A stretch of DNA of 64,000 nucleotides from Chloroflexota bacterium (GCA_016234535.1 JACRBH010000148.1:1-64000), one strand, 5' to 3'. Counted from the stretch's first letter, positions 33,355 to 41,994 are shown. Notes: a model not told the origin generated them from the letters alone. Program-made: numbers and translations.

Positions 33355-36300
33355 ATGACTGCCTCATCCCTGCCTTATGAATCATTCCAGACTTTTGGCG
33401 ACCTGCTTAAATATCTTCGTCGCCGCGAACGCCTCACCCAGCTCGAACTTTCCATCTCAGTCGGCTACAGCGAAGCCCAGATCAGCCGTCTCGAACAAAA
33501 TCAACGCCTGCCTGATCTCGCGGCTCTCAAAGCAGTTTTCATCCCATCCCTGCATCTTGAAAACGAACCCGAACTGACAGCGCGTCTCCTACACCTTGCC
33601 CAGTCTGCGCGACAGGAGGATGCTCCCGTGGCAGGCGTTCCTCCATATAAAGGATTATTATTTTTCAACCAATCGGATGCGGACCTATTCTTCGGACGTG
33701 AAACTCTCACAACGCATCTCGTGGACCGAACAACTGATCTTGCCGCCGATGCCTCGTCTCGCTTCCTGGCAATTGTCGGCGCGTCCGGAAGTGGCAAGTC
33801 ATCCCTTGTGCGAGCCGGGCTGGCTGTTACACTTCAACGTTCAGGCTGGGAAGTTCACATTTTCACTCCAAACACCAACCCGTTGAAAATGCTGGCGGCA
33901 AATTACAACTCAACGCGTGCCAAAAATGGCAAACATCATCTAATTCTCGTTGACCAATTTGAAGAAACGTTTACGCTTTGCCGCGATGAAAACGAACGCG
34001 CGGCGTTTGTTGAAAGATTGCTTTCCATCGCGCGGGATAAATCGGCAAAGACGACGGTGGTCATCGCCCTGCGCGCTGACTTTTATTCGCACTGCGCGCA
34101 ATATCCGCTGCTGCGCGAAGCCGTGGCGGCTGAGCAGGAATACATCGGCCAGATGACAAACGAAGAATTGCGTCGCGCCATCGAAGAACCCGCTAAACAC
34201 GGCGGTTGGGAATTTGAACGCGGCCTGGTAGACCTGCTATTAAATGACATCGGCGCAGATGGGACTGGACAACCGGAGCCGGGCGCGCTTCCTCTGCTTT
34301 CCCATGCCCTGCTTGCCACATGGGAACGCCGTCGCGGGCGGACATTTACTATCGAGGGGTATCGCGCTTCGGGCGGCGTGCGCGGTGCGATCGCGGAAAC
34401 AGCTGAGAGCGTCTTCAACGATCAACTTGATCGGTCGCAGCAAAACCTTGCGCGCGGCATATTTTTGCGCCTGACGGAATTAGGCGAAGGCACGGAGGAT
34501 ACCCGCCGGCGCGCAGGTCTGACCGAACTGGCGCATCAATCGGAAGAAACCGTTCAATTGCGCACGGTGTTGAATTTGCTTGCTGACGCAAGGTTGATCA
34601 CATTGAACGAGGACAGCGCTGAGGTCGCGCATGAGGCGTTGATCCGTGAATGGCAAAGACTGCACGAATGGCTGTCTCAGGACCGCGAGGGGTTGCGCCT
34701 GCATCGTCACCTGACAGAGTCAGCGCATGAGTGGGAAGCGCGTGGGCATGATGTCGCCGAGTTATATCGCGGCGCTCGTCTGGCACAAATGCGCGAGTGG
34801 ACTTTGTCAAATGAAGAAGGATTGAACGCATCGGAACGCGGCTTTATCACGGCATCCATCGAGCATGAAGAACATGAAGAGTTAGAACGTGAAGCTCAGC
34901 GCCAGCGTGAACTCAAGTCCGCGCAGGAACTGGCTGAGACCCAGAGCAGCGCGGCAAAGCAATTAAGGCAGCGCGCAGTATTTATGACTGGCGCTTTTGT
35001 TCTCGCGATTGCGCTGGCAGGCGTTGCGGTTTTCTTTGGGAATCAAGCCAATCAGAACGCAGCTGAATCGCAGAAAAATGCAGAGTCTGCGCAACAAAAT
35101 GCTCTGTCCGCAAATGTCAGTCAGCAACAAGCTGAATCTGAGAGGCGCACTGCGGTATCGAGAGAACTGGCAGCAGCGGCCGTCAGTAGTCTTGAATCGG
35201 ACCCGGAGCGAAGCATCCTGCTGGCCTTGCAGGCAGAGGCCACAGAACATACTATTGAGGCGGAAAATGCCCTGCACCGCTCCATCATGGCATCGCACGT
35301 TCTGCTCATCCTTCACCACGATGACGGGGTGAATTGCGTCTCCTATAGCCCGGACGGCAGGTATATTGCAACGGCCAGCAAGGATAAGACAGCAAAAATT
35401 TGGGATGCATATACAGGGCGACTTTTACTTACATTAACCGGCCACTCTGATGAAGTGGATTATATTAGCTATAGTCCCAATGGCAGGAGCATTGCCACAT
35501 CCAGTGTTGATCGAACAGTGAAAATCTGGGATTCCAATACAGGGCAGATTTTACTGACATTAAAAGGTCATACTGATAGGGTTAATGACATGTCATTCAG
35601 CCCGGATGGAACGAAATTGGCGACGAGCAGCCATGATAAAACTGCAAAGGTTTGGAATGTAGCCACTGGCAGAGAGTTACTCTCCATTTCCGGCAACAAA
35701 GACTGGGTATGGAGTGTTGCATTTAGCCCGGATGGTACGCGTATTGCGACAGCCAGCCAGGATGGGATCGTCAAAGTATGGGATGCAGATTCTGGAAAGG
35801 AGTTGCTTACCCTCCCGGTTGAAGGTACGCCAATGCTCTACGCTGTCACTTTCGACCTGAATGGTACGCGTATAGCCGCAAGTGGTGGCTCGCAGTATCC
35901 TTATATGAAGATTTGGGATGCTGTCACAGGAAATGTATTGTTGAATGACACCTTCGGCCATACGAGTGCAATTAATAATATTGTTTTCAGTCCAGATGGA
36001 AATCTTGCTGTCACTGTTGGTGATGATCAAAGAACGAAAGTTTGGGATAGTCTGACCGGGCAGGTTTTATATGCGCTCTCCGGGCATACTGGCCCTGTCG
36101 TCAGCGCTAAATTTAGCCCGAACGGTACGCGTGTGGCAACTGCCAGTTGGGATGGAACTGTGCGCGTGTGGGATATTACGCCGCCAAAGGAAGTTCTCTT
36201 TATCCCCTTTGCAAACACCGATACCAGCAATTGGACTTGGTGGCTGAGTTACAGTCCGGATGGAAAGCGCATCATAACAGACTACACGGATGGCGATGCC

Positions 36301-37173
36301 AGGATATGGGACTCCGAATCCGGCAAGGAATTGCTGAGGTTGAAGGGACCCGCCTTGTATACGACTTTTAGCTCTGATGGAAAGCTGGCCGCGAGCGGAA
36401 ACTATGAAAATAATATTATCGTTTGGGACGCACAGACTGGCGAACAACTATCCATACTGGTCGGGCATAAGGATGTTGTCTGGCAGGTGTTTTTCTCGCC
36501 CGATGCAACCCGTCTTGCCAGCACAAGCAGTGATGGCTATCTCACTATTTGGGATCTGGCGAATAGCCGTGCATTGTTTACAGTGCGCGAGCTCGGCGAT
36601 GCAGTTACATCTGTGGCGTACAGCCCGGATGGGAAGTATATAGTTGCAGGCGGCGGAACTGGAGGAAGCGGGTATGGCGTCATTTTAGATGCAACCACGG
36701 GAGAAAAGCTATTCACTCTTCCCATCGACGGCTTTCTCGGGGCTGTCTCTTATAGTCCGGATGGCAAACATGTGGCACTTTCCAGTTTTACCGGTACCGT
36801 AAGCATTTGGGACGCGTTGACCGGAAAACAATTACTGACTTTACGGGGACACACCACCTGGGTGTACGCGGTTCCATTCAGCCGGGATGGAAAATTTCTT
36901 GCCACAGCGAGTTCAGATGGTACTACTCGCGTGTGGAACACAACAACCGGCGTGAACATATTGACCCTGAATGTGGATAGTCGAGGCACCGGCGGTGTTG
37001 AATTCAGCCCTGATGGAAAACGTATCGCTGTGGGTAGCAAGTCAGGTATTTCCATTTTTCTTTTGCCAATTCAAGATGTGATCGCACTAGCGAAGTCTCG
37101 CGTCACGCGTATGTTGACTTTGGAAGAATGTCAGCAATATTTGCATGTGGACTCATGTCCCACTGTTCCGTAA
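33355..37173 (+). CDS. XRE-HTH, STAND NTPase, WD40-repeat protein
   Basis: 1272 aa. Residues 12-68 are a Cro/C1-type helix-turn-helix (LKYLRRRERLTQLELSISVG ... ISRLEQNQRLP). A STAND-type NTPase follows, with Walker A GASGSGKSS (142-150), Walker B LILVDQFEETF and the later EVAHEALIREWQRL typical of the nSTAND1 group. A coiled-coil and one transmembrane-like helix (AVFMTGAFVLAIALAGVAVFF) precede about 14 WD40 units, enough for two seven-bladed propellers (WDAYTGRLLLTLTGHS and similar). Such proteins act as signal-sensing switches; some STAND proteins detect phage components. The DNA-binding head suggests a transcriptional output. The WD units have diverged, so they are not recent copies. Confidence 0.88.
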   Translation: MTASSLPYESFQTFGDLLKYLRRRERLTQLELSISVGYSEAQISRLEQNQRLPDLAALKAVFIPSLHLENEPELTARLLHLAQSARQEDAPVAGVPPYKGLLFFNQSDADLFFGRETLTTHLVDRTTDLAADASSRFLAIVGASGSGKSSLVRAGLAVTLQRSGWEVHIFTPNTNPLKMLAANYNSTRAKNGKHHLILVDQFEETFTLCRDENERAAFVERLLSIARDKSAKTTVVIALRADFYSHCAQYPLLREAVAAEQEYIGQMTNEELRRAIEEPAKHGGWEFERGLVDLLLNDIGADGTGQPEPGALPLLSHALLATWERRRGRTFTIEGYRASGGVRGAIAETAESVFNDQLDRSQQNLARGIFLRLTELGEGTEDTRRRAGLTELAHQSEETVQLRTVLNLLADARLITLNEDSAEVAHEALIREWQRLHEWLSQDREGLRLHRHLTESAHEWEARGHDVAELYRGARLAQMREWTLSNEEGLNASERGFITASIEHEEHEELEREAQRQRELKSAQELAETQSSAAKQLRQRAVFMTGAFVLAIALAGVAVFFGNQANQNAAESQKNAESAQQNALSANVSQQQAESERRTAVSRELAAAAVSSLESDPERSILLALQAEATEHTIEAENALHRSIMASHVLLILHHDDGVNCVSYSPDGRYIATASKDKTAKIWDAYTGRLLLTLTGHSDEVDYISYSPNGRSIATSSVDRTVKIWDSNTGQILLTLKGHTDRVNDMSFSPDGTKLATSSHDKTAKVWNVATGRELLSISGNKDWVWSVAFSPDGTRIATASQDGIVKVWDADSGKELLTLPVEGTPMLYAVTFDLNGTRIAASGGSQYPYMKIWDAVTGNVLLNDTFGHTSAINNIVFSPDGNLAVTVGDDQRTKVWDSLTGQVLYALSGHTGPVVSAKFSPNGTRVATASWDGTVRVWDITPPKEVLFIPFANTDTSNWTWWLSYSPDGKRIITDYTDGDARIWDSESGKELLRLKGPALYTTFSSDGKLAASGNYENNIIVWDAQTGEQLSILVGHKDVVWQVFFSPDATRLASTSSDGYLTIWDLANSRALFTVRELGDAVTSVAYSPDGKYIVAGGGTGGSGYGVILDATTGEKLFTLPIDGFLGAVSYSPDGKHVALSSFTGTVSIWDALTGKQLLTLRGHTTWVYAVPFSRDGKFLATASSDGTTRVWNTTTGVNILTLNVDSRGTGGVEFSPDGKRIAVGSKSGISIFLLPIQDVIALAKSRVTRMLTLEECQQYLHVDSCPTVP

Positions 37174-37208
37174 GGAAACTCTTTCAAGGCAACTTAGGAA
37201 AATTGACT

Positions 37209-37649
37209 ATGAATGCAAACTATATTCTGTCCAGAAGTGTTCCTTCCATCAACGATCTGCAATTTCTTGAAGATCGGCTGTATGAATTCAATAGTGGTCA
37301 AACAGGACAGGATGATGGTCAGCTCTTTGGTTTCTTTATCCGTAATGAACAGGATGAGATTGTGGCAGGCTGTTGCGGTTGGACCTGGGCACATGCCTGT
37401 CAGATTCAATCGCTTTGGGTTCACTCCTCATGGCGCAGACATGGCTATGGGCGTATCTTGCTGGAATCCGCCGAAAACGAAGCCCGCGAACGCAATTGCA
37501 AAGTGATATTGATCGGCAGTTACAGTTTCCAGGCCTCCATGTTTTATCAAAAGTGCGGGTATGAACTTGCATGGCAATTGAATGATTTTCCGCCCGGACA
37601 TCAGCACAGTTACCTTGTCAAACGGTTCGCAGAAACCGAACATGGATAA
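37209..37649 (+). CDS. GNAT-family N-acetyltransferase
   Basis: 146 aa. The acetyl-CoA site is seen in IQSLWVHSSWRRHGYGRILL (motif A, R/Q-x-x-G-x-G/A) and the C-terminal FYQKCGYELAWQLNDFPPGH has the usual aromatic end. The substrate is unknown; the family includes antibiotic and protein acetylases. The ORF track opens inside the WD40 gene, but ATG 37209 lies 35 bases past that stop with TAGGAAA upstream. The spacing suggests co-transcription with the STAND gene. Confidence 0.82.
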   Translation: MNANYILSRSVPSINDLQFLEDRLYEFNSGQTGQDDGQLFGFFIRNEQDEIVAGCCGWTWAHACQIQSLWVHSSWRRHGYGRILLESAENEARERNCKVILIGSYSFQASMFYQKCGYELAWQLNDFPPGHQHSYLVKRFAETEHG

Positions 37650-37683
37650 AAGAAAATTCCAGCCCAGCAAAAAAATGTATTTC

Positions 37684-37735
37684 TGTTGGCAAAAGTATTT
37701 ACATGTGGATATGTGTCCCGCTGCGCCATAAGAAA
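37684..37735 (+). pseudogene. remnant of a WD40-protein C-terminus
   Basis: About 50 bases downstream of the acetyltransferase gene can be read as QKYLHVDMCPAAP and stop, nearly the same as the last residues QQYLHVDSCPTVP of the STAND-WD40 protein. It looks like the tail of a lost paralogue or of a rearranged copy. Confidence 0.55.
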
Positions 37736-37739
37736 CTGA

Positions 37740-37855
37740 CGTCATTGCGAGAAGCGTGCTCTCTGCGACGAAGCAATCTCCTCGCAACAAAGATTGCTTC
37801 GCTGAAGTGCGCTCGCAACACTTGCGCCGCGCGGAGCGGCCAGCGCGGTGTGACA
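37740..37855. repeat. REP-like palindrome
   Basis: Begins CGTCATTGCGAGAAGCG, has inner arms CGAAGCAATCT/AGATTGCTTCG and ends with GCGGTGTGACAT. Same family as 19933 and 27780, here inside the integrative element. Confidence 0.7.
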
Positions 37856-37880
37856 TCAATTCAACACACGAGGTACAAAC

Positions 37881-38771
37881 ATGTTAAGTTGGCAAGGCCG
37901 AATCATAAGATTGTTTTTAAATCACATAAAATTCACCGGCAATTACAACGACCCGATCGAAGATCTTCGTCAGGTAATAGATGGCGGAGAGCGTTTTGGC
38001 AGATTTCCAAAATCACTGCAATCAGAAAGTATAACCATTGAACATATCCCTGCCGAGTTGATCATTCCCCCGCAGGCAGATACGCATTCAGCGCTTTTAT
38101 ATTTGCACGGCGGCGGGTACGCTACGGGATCCATCAAATCGCATCGGGCCACCGCAGGTCAAATGGCCGAAGCGGGGAATATTCGTACTTTAATCATTGA
38201 CTACCGACGGCCTCCTGAGCATCCCTTCCCAGCGGCATTGCGAGACGCCGTAACGGCTTATGACTGGCTGCGAAAAAATGGATATGAAAAGATCATGATC
38301 GCGGGCGATTCAGCAGGCGGAGGACTAGCGCTTTCCACCGTTATTTCCCTGCGGGATAACCAAACGCCCCTGCCTTTGCTGGTTATTTGCCTGTCTCCAC
38401 TGATCGACGTGGAATGCACAGGCGAATCTGTGATCACAAATGCCGGGCGCGACCCATGGTTAACAACAGGTATGAAAACATTGTTTAAATATTACGTTGG
38501 ACAAAATGATCCGCGCGACCCGCTTATTTCACCATTGTATGCAGATTTCACGAAACTTCCACCAATCATGATCCATGTCGGGACCGATGAAATTTTATTG
38601 AGCGATTCCATCCGCCTTGCTGAAAAAGCAAAGGCTGCGGGAGTGGATGTTCAGATAAAAATATGGCAGGGGATGTGGCATATTTTTCCATTTTTCGCGC
38701 CCTTCGTGCCCGAGGCGGCACAAGCAGTCACTGAAATAGGGAATGCGATTCGGCGACAGATTGGTCAATAA
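37881..38771 (+). CDS. alpha/beta-hydrolase (hormone-sensitive-lipase-type esterase)
   Basis: 296 aa. The HGG oxyanion motif is in LYLHGGGYATGS, the nucleophile in IAGDSAGGGLALS, the acid in HVGTDEILLSD and the His in QGMWHIFPFF, the full catalytic set of HSL/esterase family IV. It hydrolyses small acyl esters, natural substrate unknown. It begins about 25 bases after a REP-like palindrome; GAGGTAC precedes the ATG. No signal peptide, so cytoplasmic. Confidence 0.9.
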   Translation: MLSWQGRIIRLFLNHIKFTGNYNDPIEDLRQVIDGGERFGRFPKSLQSESITIEHIPAELIIPPQADTHSALLYLHGGGYATGSIKSHRATAGQMAEAGNIRTLIIDYRRPPEHPFPAALRDAVTAYDWLRKNGYEKIMIAGDSAGGGLALSTVISLRDNQTPLPLLVICLSPLIDVECTGESVITNAGRDPWLTTGMKTLFKYYVGQNDPRDPLISPLYADFTKLPPIMIHVGTDEILLSDSIRLAEKAKAAGVDVQIKIWQGMWHIFPFFAPFVPEAAQAVTEIGNAIRRQIGQ

Positions 38772-38869
38772 CTAATTCTGCGTCCCATCCCAAATGGTTC
38801 GAGTAGAAAACCAACCTAAACCTAAATGAGGATGTAGTTTTCCAGTAACCCAAAAAGGGAAGATGATCT

Positions 38870-40132
38870 ATGCGTATTGCCATCATTGCACTTGGAAGTC
38901 GGGGAGATGTCCAACCGTATATCGCTTTGGGCAGGGGATTAAAAAAAGCAGGTCATGCTGTACGGCTGATAGCCACACAGGATTTTGAAACGTTGGTCAA
39001 ATCGCATGGGCTGGAATTCTGGTCTATACGCGGAAATTCGCAGGAGTCGATTGAGGGCAGGGAATGGCGTGAAGTGTCGGAGAAGGGGAATCTCATTGTA
39101 ATTATGAGCCAGCTAATAAAACATGCTCTACGCTCAGCCATTGAATGGTTGGAGGATGCACTCATCGCCTGTCAGGGAATGGACTTGCTAATCACAGGCA
39201 GCGTGGGCTTGTCCATCGGCATCGCGCTTGCGGAGAAATACCATCTTCCCTTGCTCCAAGCTCATTTAATTCCGCTCACACCTACAAAGACTTTCCCCAG
39301 TTTAGGCATCCCGCAAACTCTTCCCAATCTGGGAGGCATGTTCAATCTCATATCGCATCAACTTATTCTACTGATGATGATACGGGCAAGTCGCCCGATG
39401 TTAAATCAGGCGCGACAAAAAGTACTTGGACTGCCTCGCGCTTCACTCTTCGACTCGACTCCTGCCAGCCTTTCAAAGGGGTTTCCGACGCTGTATGGAT
39501 TCAGCCCATCCGTAGTCCCCGCGCCAGCAGATTGGAGGGCTGATAATCATGTCACCGGCTATTGGTTCCTTGATTCAGCCGATGATTGGACTCCGCCTTC
39601 AGCTTTGCTGAATTTTCTGCAAGCTGGTCCTCCGCCAGTTTATGTTGGGTTTGGCAGCATGAGCAGCCGTAATCCGCAAGAGACCGCAGATCTGGTCGTC
39701 AACGCGATTAAGAAAACGAATCAACGCGCGCTTTTGTTTTCAGGCTGGGGCGGATTACACAAAAAAAACATGCCTGACTCGGTGTTGATGATCGACTCAA
39801 CTCCGCATGACTGGCTATTCCCGCGCGTCGCGGCGGTTGTGCATCATGGCGGCGCGGGCACAACTGCAGCGGGGCTCAGAGCAGGCGTGCCTTCCATTGT
39901 GATTCCGTTTCTTATTGACCAGCCATTTTGGGGCAGGCGTGTTTACGATCTCGGAGTTGGCCCCGCCCCAATTCCCCGCCGCAAACTAACCGCTGACCGA
40001 CTCGCACAGGCCATTCAAGAAGCAGTCACGAATACAGCCATGCGTCAACGCGCTGCTGAATTAGGCTCGAAAATTCGAGCAGAAGATGGAATTGCAAATG
40101 CTGTGGAAGTCATTCAGCGGCTCGGTCGATAA
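38870..40132 (+). CDS. GT1-family glycosyltransferase (sterol/macrolide UGT-like)
   Basis: 420 aa. N-terminus MRIAIIALGSRGDVQPYIAL is the classical start of GT1 enzymes acting on sterols, lipids, flavonoids or macrolides. The donor-site segment AVVHHGGAGTTAAGLRAGVP and DQPFWGRRVYDLGVGP correspond to the UDP-sugar binding motif. Probably transfers a hexose to a hydrophobic acceptor near the membrane. GGGAAGATG lies upstream as ribosome binding site. Last cargo gene before the right inverted repeat of element 1. Confidence 0.9.
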   Translation: MRIAIIALGSRGDVQPYIALGRGLKKAGHAVRLIATQDFETLVKSHGLEFWSIRGNSQESIEGREWREVSEKGNLIVIMSQLIKHALRSAIEWLEDALIACQGMDLLITGSVGLSIGIALAEKYHLPLLQAHLIPLTPTKTFPSLGIPQTLPNLGGMFNLISHQLILLMMIRASRPMLNQARQKVLGLPRASLFDSTPASLSKGFPTLYGFSPSVVPAPADWRADNHVTGYWFLDSADDWTPPSALLNFLQAGPPPVYVGFGSMSSRNPQETADLVVNAIKKTNQRALLFSGWGGLHKKNMPDSVLMIDSTPHDWLFPRVAAVVHHGGAGTTAAGLRAGVPSIVIPFLIDQPFWGRRVYDLGVGPAPIPRRKLTADRLAQAIQEAVTNTAMRQRAAELGSKIRAEDGIANAVEVIQRLGR

Positions 40133-40218
40133 TTAAAACGCTGAACACAGTGCTACGGGATTTCGCAGTACTTCTTGTCGTTTATTTGTATTAGAATAGG
40201 ATTACGCTAACAGAGACA

Positions 40219-40244
40219 CCCTGTGCTGGCTACTTGACTCATCC
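40219..40244. repeat. terminal inverted repeat, right end of element 1
   Basis: CCCTGTGCTGGCTACTTGAC and six more bases are the reverse complement of 29778-29803 with one mismatch. A related sequence, CTGGCTACTTACTCATCCGC, lies at 49271. Confidence 0.85.
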
Positions 40245-40276
40245 GCCCAGATTGGTGAAGTAAAACAATTCTCTTC

Positions 40277-40340
40277 GTGTCACGAGTGGACAGATGTGGA
40301 CATTTGTCTCGACTTTTAACAAATCCCGCATCAATTGCCT
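40277..40340. repeat. right-end block, copy a (GTGGACA repeats)
   Basis: GTCACGAGTGGACAGATGTG then GACATTTGTCTCGACTTTTA and ACAAATCCCGCATCAATTGC. The block recurs at 41021 and 49322. It holds two GTGGACA units in tandem. This copy supplies the promoter region of mazEF. Confidence 0.8.
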
Positions 40341-40354
40341 CATCACACATCTTA

Positions 40355-40391
40355 TTGACATCTTCCTGCTTTGTGGTTACAATGTAATCAC
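40355..40391 (+). promoter_or_regulatory. mazEF promoter with overlapping operator
   Basis: TTGACA (40355), 17 bases, TACAAT (40378). The -10 lies inside a near-perfect 19-bp palindrome, GTGGTTACAATGTAATCAC (40373-40391), a suitable autoregulatory site for the MazE/MazEF complex. Confidence 0.7.
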
Positions 40392-40407
40392 ATTTGGAGA
40401 AGAACAT

Positions 40408-40665
40408 ATGAACATTGTCCATACACAAATCGTTAAGATCGGAAACTCACGCGGCGTGCGCCTACCCAAGTTGTTGATCGAGCAAATGGGATTCACCAAC
40501 GAAGTAGAAATCATTGTTCAAGATAGACAACTTATTCTTCGTCCCATGACGCATTCACGCCAAGGTTGGGACGAGCAATTCCTTTCAATGGCGAAACACG
40601 GTGACGATAAGATGCTTGATGAACCTGTCTCCACTCAGTGGGATCGGAGCGAGTGGAAATGGTAG
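40408..40665 (+). CDS. mazE: MazE-type antitoxin (AbrB/SpoVT fold)
   Basis: 85 aa. The swapped-hairpin AbrB motif is VHTQIVKIGNSRGVRLPKLL followed by IEQMGF. The C-terminal part (WDEQFLSMAKHGDDKMLDEP) resembles the toxin-binding tail. The ORF track opens 38 codons earlier in the repeat block; ATG 40408 has GGAGAAGAAC upstream and suits the family. Antitoxin of the following MazF and probably repressor of its own promoter. The stop overlaps mazF by 7 bases. A stabilising module for the element is inferred. Confidence 0.9.
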   Translation: MNIVHTQIVKIGNSRGVRLPKLLIEQMGFTNEVEIIVQDRQLILRPMTHSRQGWDEQFLSMAKHGDDKMLDEPVSTQWDRSEWKW

Positions 40666-40982
40666 CGAAGCGATTTGAAGTGTATCTTGTCAACCTCGAT
40701 CCAACCATTGGAAGCGAAATCAAAAAGATGCGTCCCTATCTTGTCATTTCTCCAGACGAAATGAATGCACATATTGCTACGGTCATTGTCGCACCGATGA
40801 CTACACAGGGACGCGCCTACCCTACCCATGTCTCTTGTAAATTTCAGGGCAAGGATGGGCAAGTTGTTTTGGATCAGATCAGGACCGTAGATAAAGCTAG
40901 ATTAGCAAAAAAATTAGGGACTATCAGTGCCACAACTCAAAAAGCAGTGCTCGCCATATTAGCTGAGATGTTTGCGGAATAA
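40659..40982 (+). CDS. mazF: MazF-type endoribonuclease toxin
   Basis: 107 aa of the PemK/MazF fold. FEVYLVNLDPTIGSEIKKMR has the G.E. motif with the conserved Arg, PYLVISPDEMNAHIATVIVA follows with Asn, and APMTTQGRAYPTHV provides the T-T/S stretch around the active site; LDQIRTVDKARL is also conserved. Cleaves mRNA at short specific sequences when freed from MazE. The ATG at 40659 overlaps the mazE stop. The pair stands between two copies of the right-end block, outside the inverted repeat. Confidence 0.92.
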   Translation: MVAKRFEVYLVNLDPTIGSEIKKMRPYLVISPDEMNAHIATVIVAPMTTQGRAYPTHVSCKFQGKDGQVVLDQIRTVDKARLAKKLGTISATTQKAVLAILAEMFAE

Positions 40983-41020
40983 ATACCATCGTCAGTGAAG
41001 GGTCCCGATATTTCAAGTGT

Positions 41021-41109
41021 GATACGAGTGGACAGAAGTGGACAATTGTCTCGACTTTTAACAAATCCCCTATCAATTGCTTGACAGTCTCTGTGTCCCC
41101 ATATAGAAT
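41021..41109 (+). repeat. right-end block, copy b, with promoter
   Basis: GAGTGGACAGAAGTGGACAA carries two GTGGACA units, then TTGTCTCGACTTTTAACAAA as in copy a. At the end TTGACA (41081), 17 bases, TAGAAT (41104) form a promoter directed toward the att core at 41359. Confidence 0.8.
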
Positions 41110-41344
41110 GAGCCCTGTGCAAGTTCCTTCATCTGCTTGTTTTTTTTGATCTTGGGAAGGAATATCACCAGTCAGTTTTAGTATTTTTTGAAAAAGCTTT
41201 TGATCTGAGGTTGTAGCCTTAAAAACCGTAATAAAGCGTAACAAATATCGCGTGACATTCATCATGTTTTTGCGAAGAGTTACGAAAACAGCCCAAAAAG
41301 GGCTCAAAATTGAACTTATCATTAGTATGCCAAAATGTTACGCA

Positions 41345-41509
41345 CCGCGGTTTCTATCCCCGTCGGGACCGCCAATAGTAAACAAAAAAACCGCCCCAAA
41401 AGGGCGGTTTTTTTGTTACTTATTGCCAGTTTTCGCGTAAAAACAGGGCTGAAAAAAAGTTACGCACCGCGAGTTCCATTATCGGGCATCTTTGTACGAA
41501 CCCGCGATC
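41345..41509. repeat. second att core and shared left-end sequence (copy 2)
   Basis: CCGCGGTTTCTATCCC then the core CCCGTCGGGACCGC (41359-41372), then about 140 bp matching 29554-29692, including the terminator, TTTTCGCGTAAAAACAGGGC and CGAACCCGCGATC (41497-41509). It marks the right end of element 1 and the left end of element 2. Confidence 0.85.
41384..41414 (+). terminator. copied tRNA-Asp terminator
   Basis: AAAAAAACCGCCC pairs with GGGCGGTTTTTTT around a 5-base loop. It would end a transcript from the promoter at 41081 after crossing the att core. Confidence 0.85.
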
Positions 41510-41994
41510 TCAGAACTCATAATGCTTAAGATAAACCCTTATCGATTAGGAAAGCCACTCCAGCACTTCTTTTTTTCATACGTACGGAAATGATACAGTT
41601 TTTCCCAATAAACCAGGGTGAATGGACGATAGCCAGCATAGGGGAAGTTCCAGCAGCAACACGAGCACGACCAAGATCAATATATTATGAAGGCTGTTTA
41701 TTCAAGTGAGGAAGATTTCCTTGTCTGGTAAAATGGCAAGGTTGCATCCTACTACATTTCCCCCTCCCCTTCAATTACCAACTGCCGATTACGGTAATAC
41801 CAAAAAAAAATTCATCATCATCCTGCTCCCGGAAATTTACGTGGCTAAAAAGCATGATAATCTCTTTTCACATCACAAAACTGAGTGGATGAGCAAGTAC
41901 GCCGCCTGCCATCAATGACGGATTTATAAAGATCAGTATTTTGACGATATAAATAAATACCTCGATTGGATACCCATCGCTTCTCACAATACAC
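41510..41994. other. gap without supported gene, with left-end motif of element 2
   Basis: About 480 bases. GGACGATAGCCAGCATAGGG at 41624 resembles the left inverted repeat of element 1 (GCCAGCACAGGGGAA), and GTGGATGAGCAAGTACGCC at 41884 resembles its first half, so the repeat seems broken in two. The 70-aa ORF at 41706 has no family resemblance or ribosome binding site. Confidence 0.45.

Larger units (their letters stand above)
29541..41372. mobile_element. tRNA-Asp-anchored integrative element 1 (about 11.8 kb)
   Basis: Bounded by direct repeats of the tRNA-Asp 3' end (CCCGTCGGGACCGC at both sides) and, inside these, by 26-bp inverted repeats at 29778 and 40219 that match at 25 of 26 positions. 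Cargo: lipoprotein, LecA-like protein, LGFP protein, cupredoxin, STAND-WD40, acetyltransferase, esterase, glycosyltransferase, mazEF. No integrase is encoded, so it would depend on a recombinase in trans, perhaps the serine recombinases at 49.6-53.4 kb. The mobility itself is inferred. Confidence 0.65.

Noticed and set aside
37128-37208. N-terminal extension of the acetyltransferase ORF
   Set aside because: Overlaps the coding end of the WD40 gene in another frame; the GNAT fold begins after ATG 37209.
41706-41918. 70-aa plus ORF between the att site and the ROK gene
   Set aside because: No ribosome binding site, no recognisable fold, runs over repeat-like end sequence.
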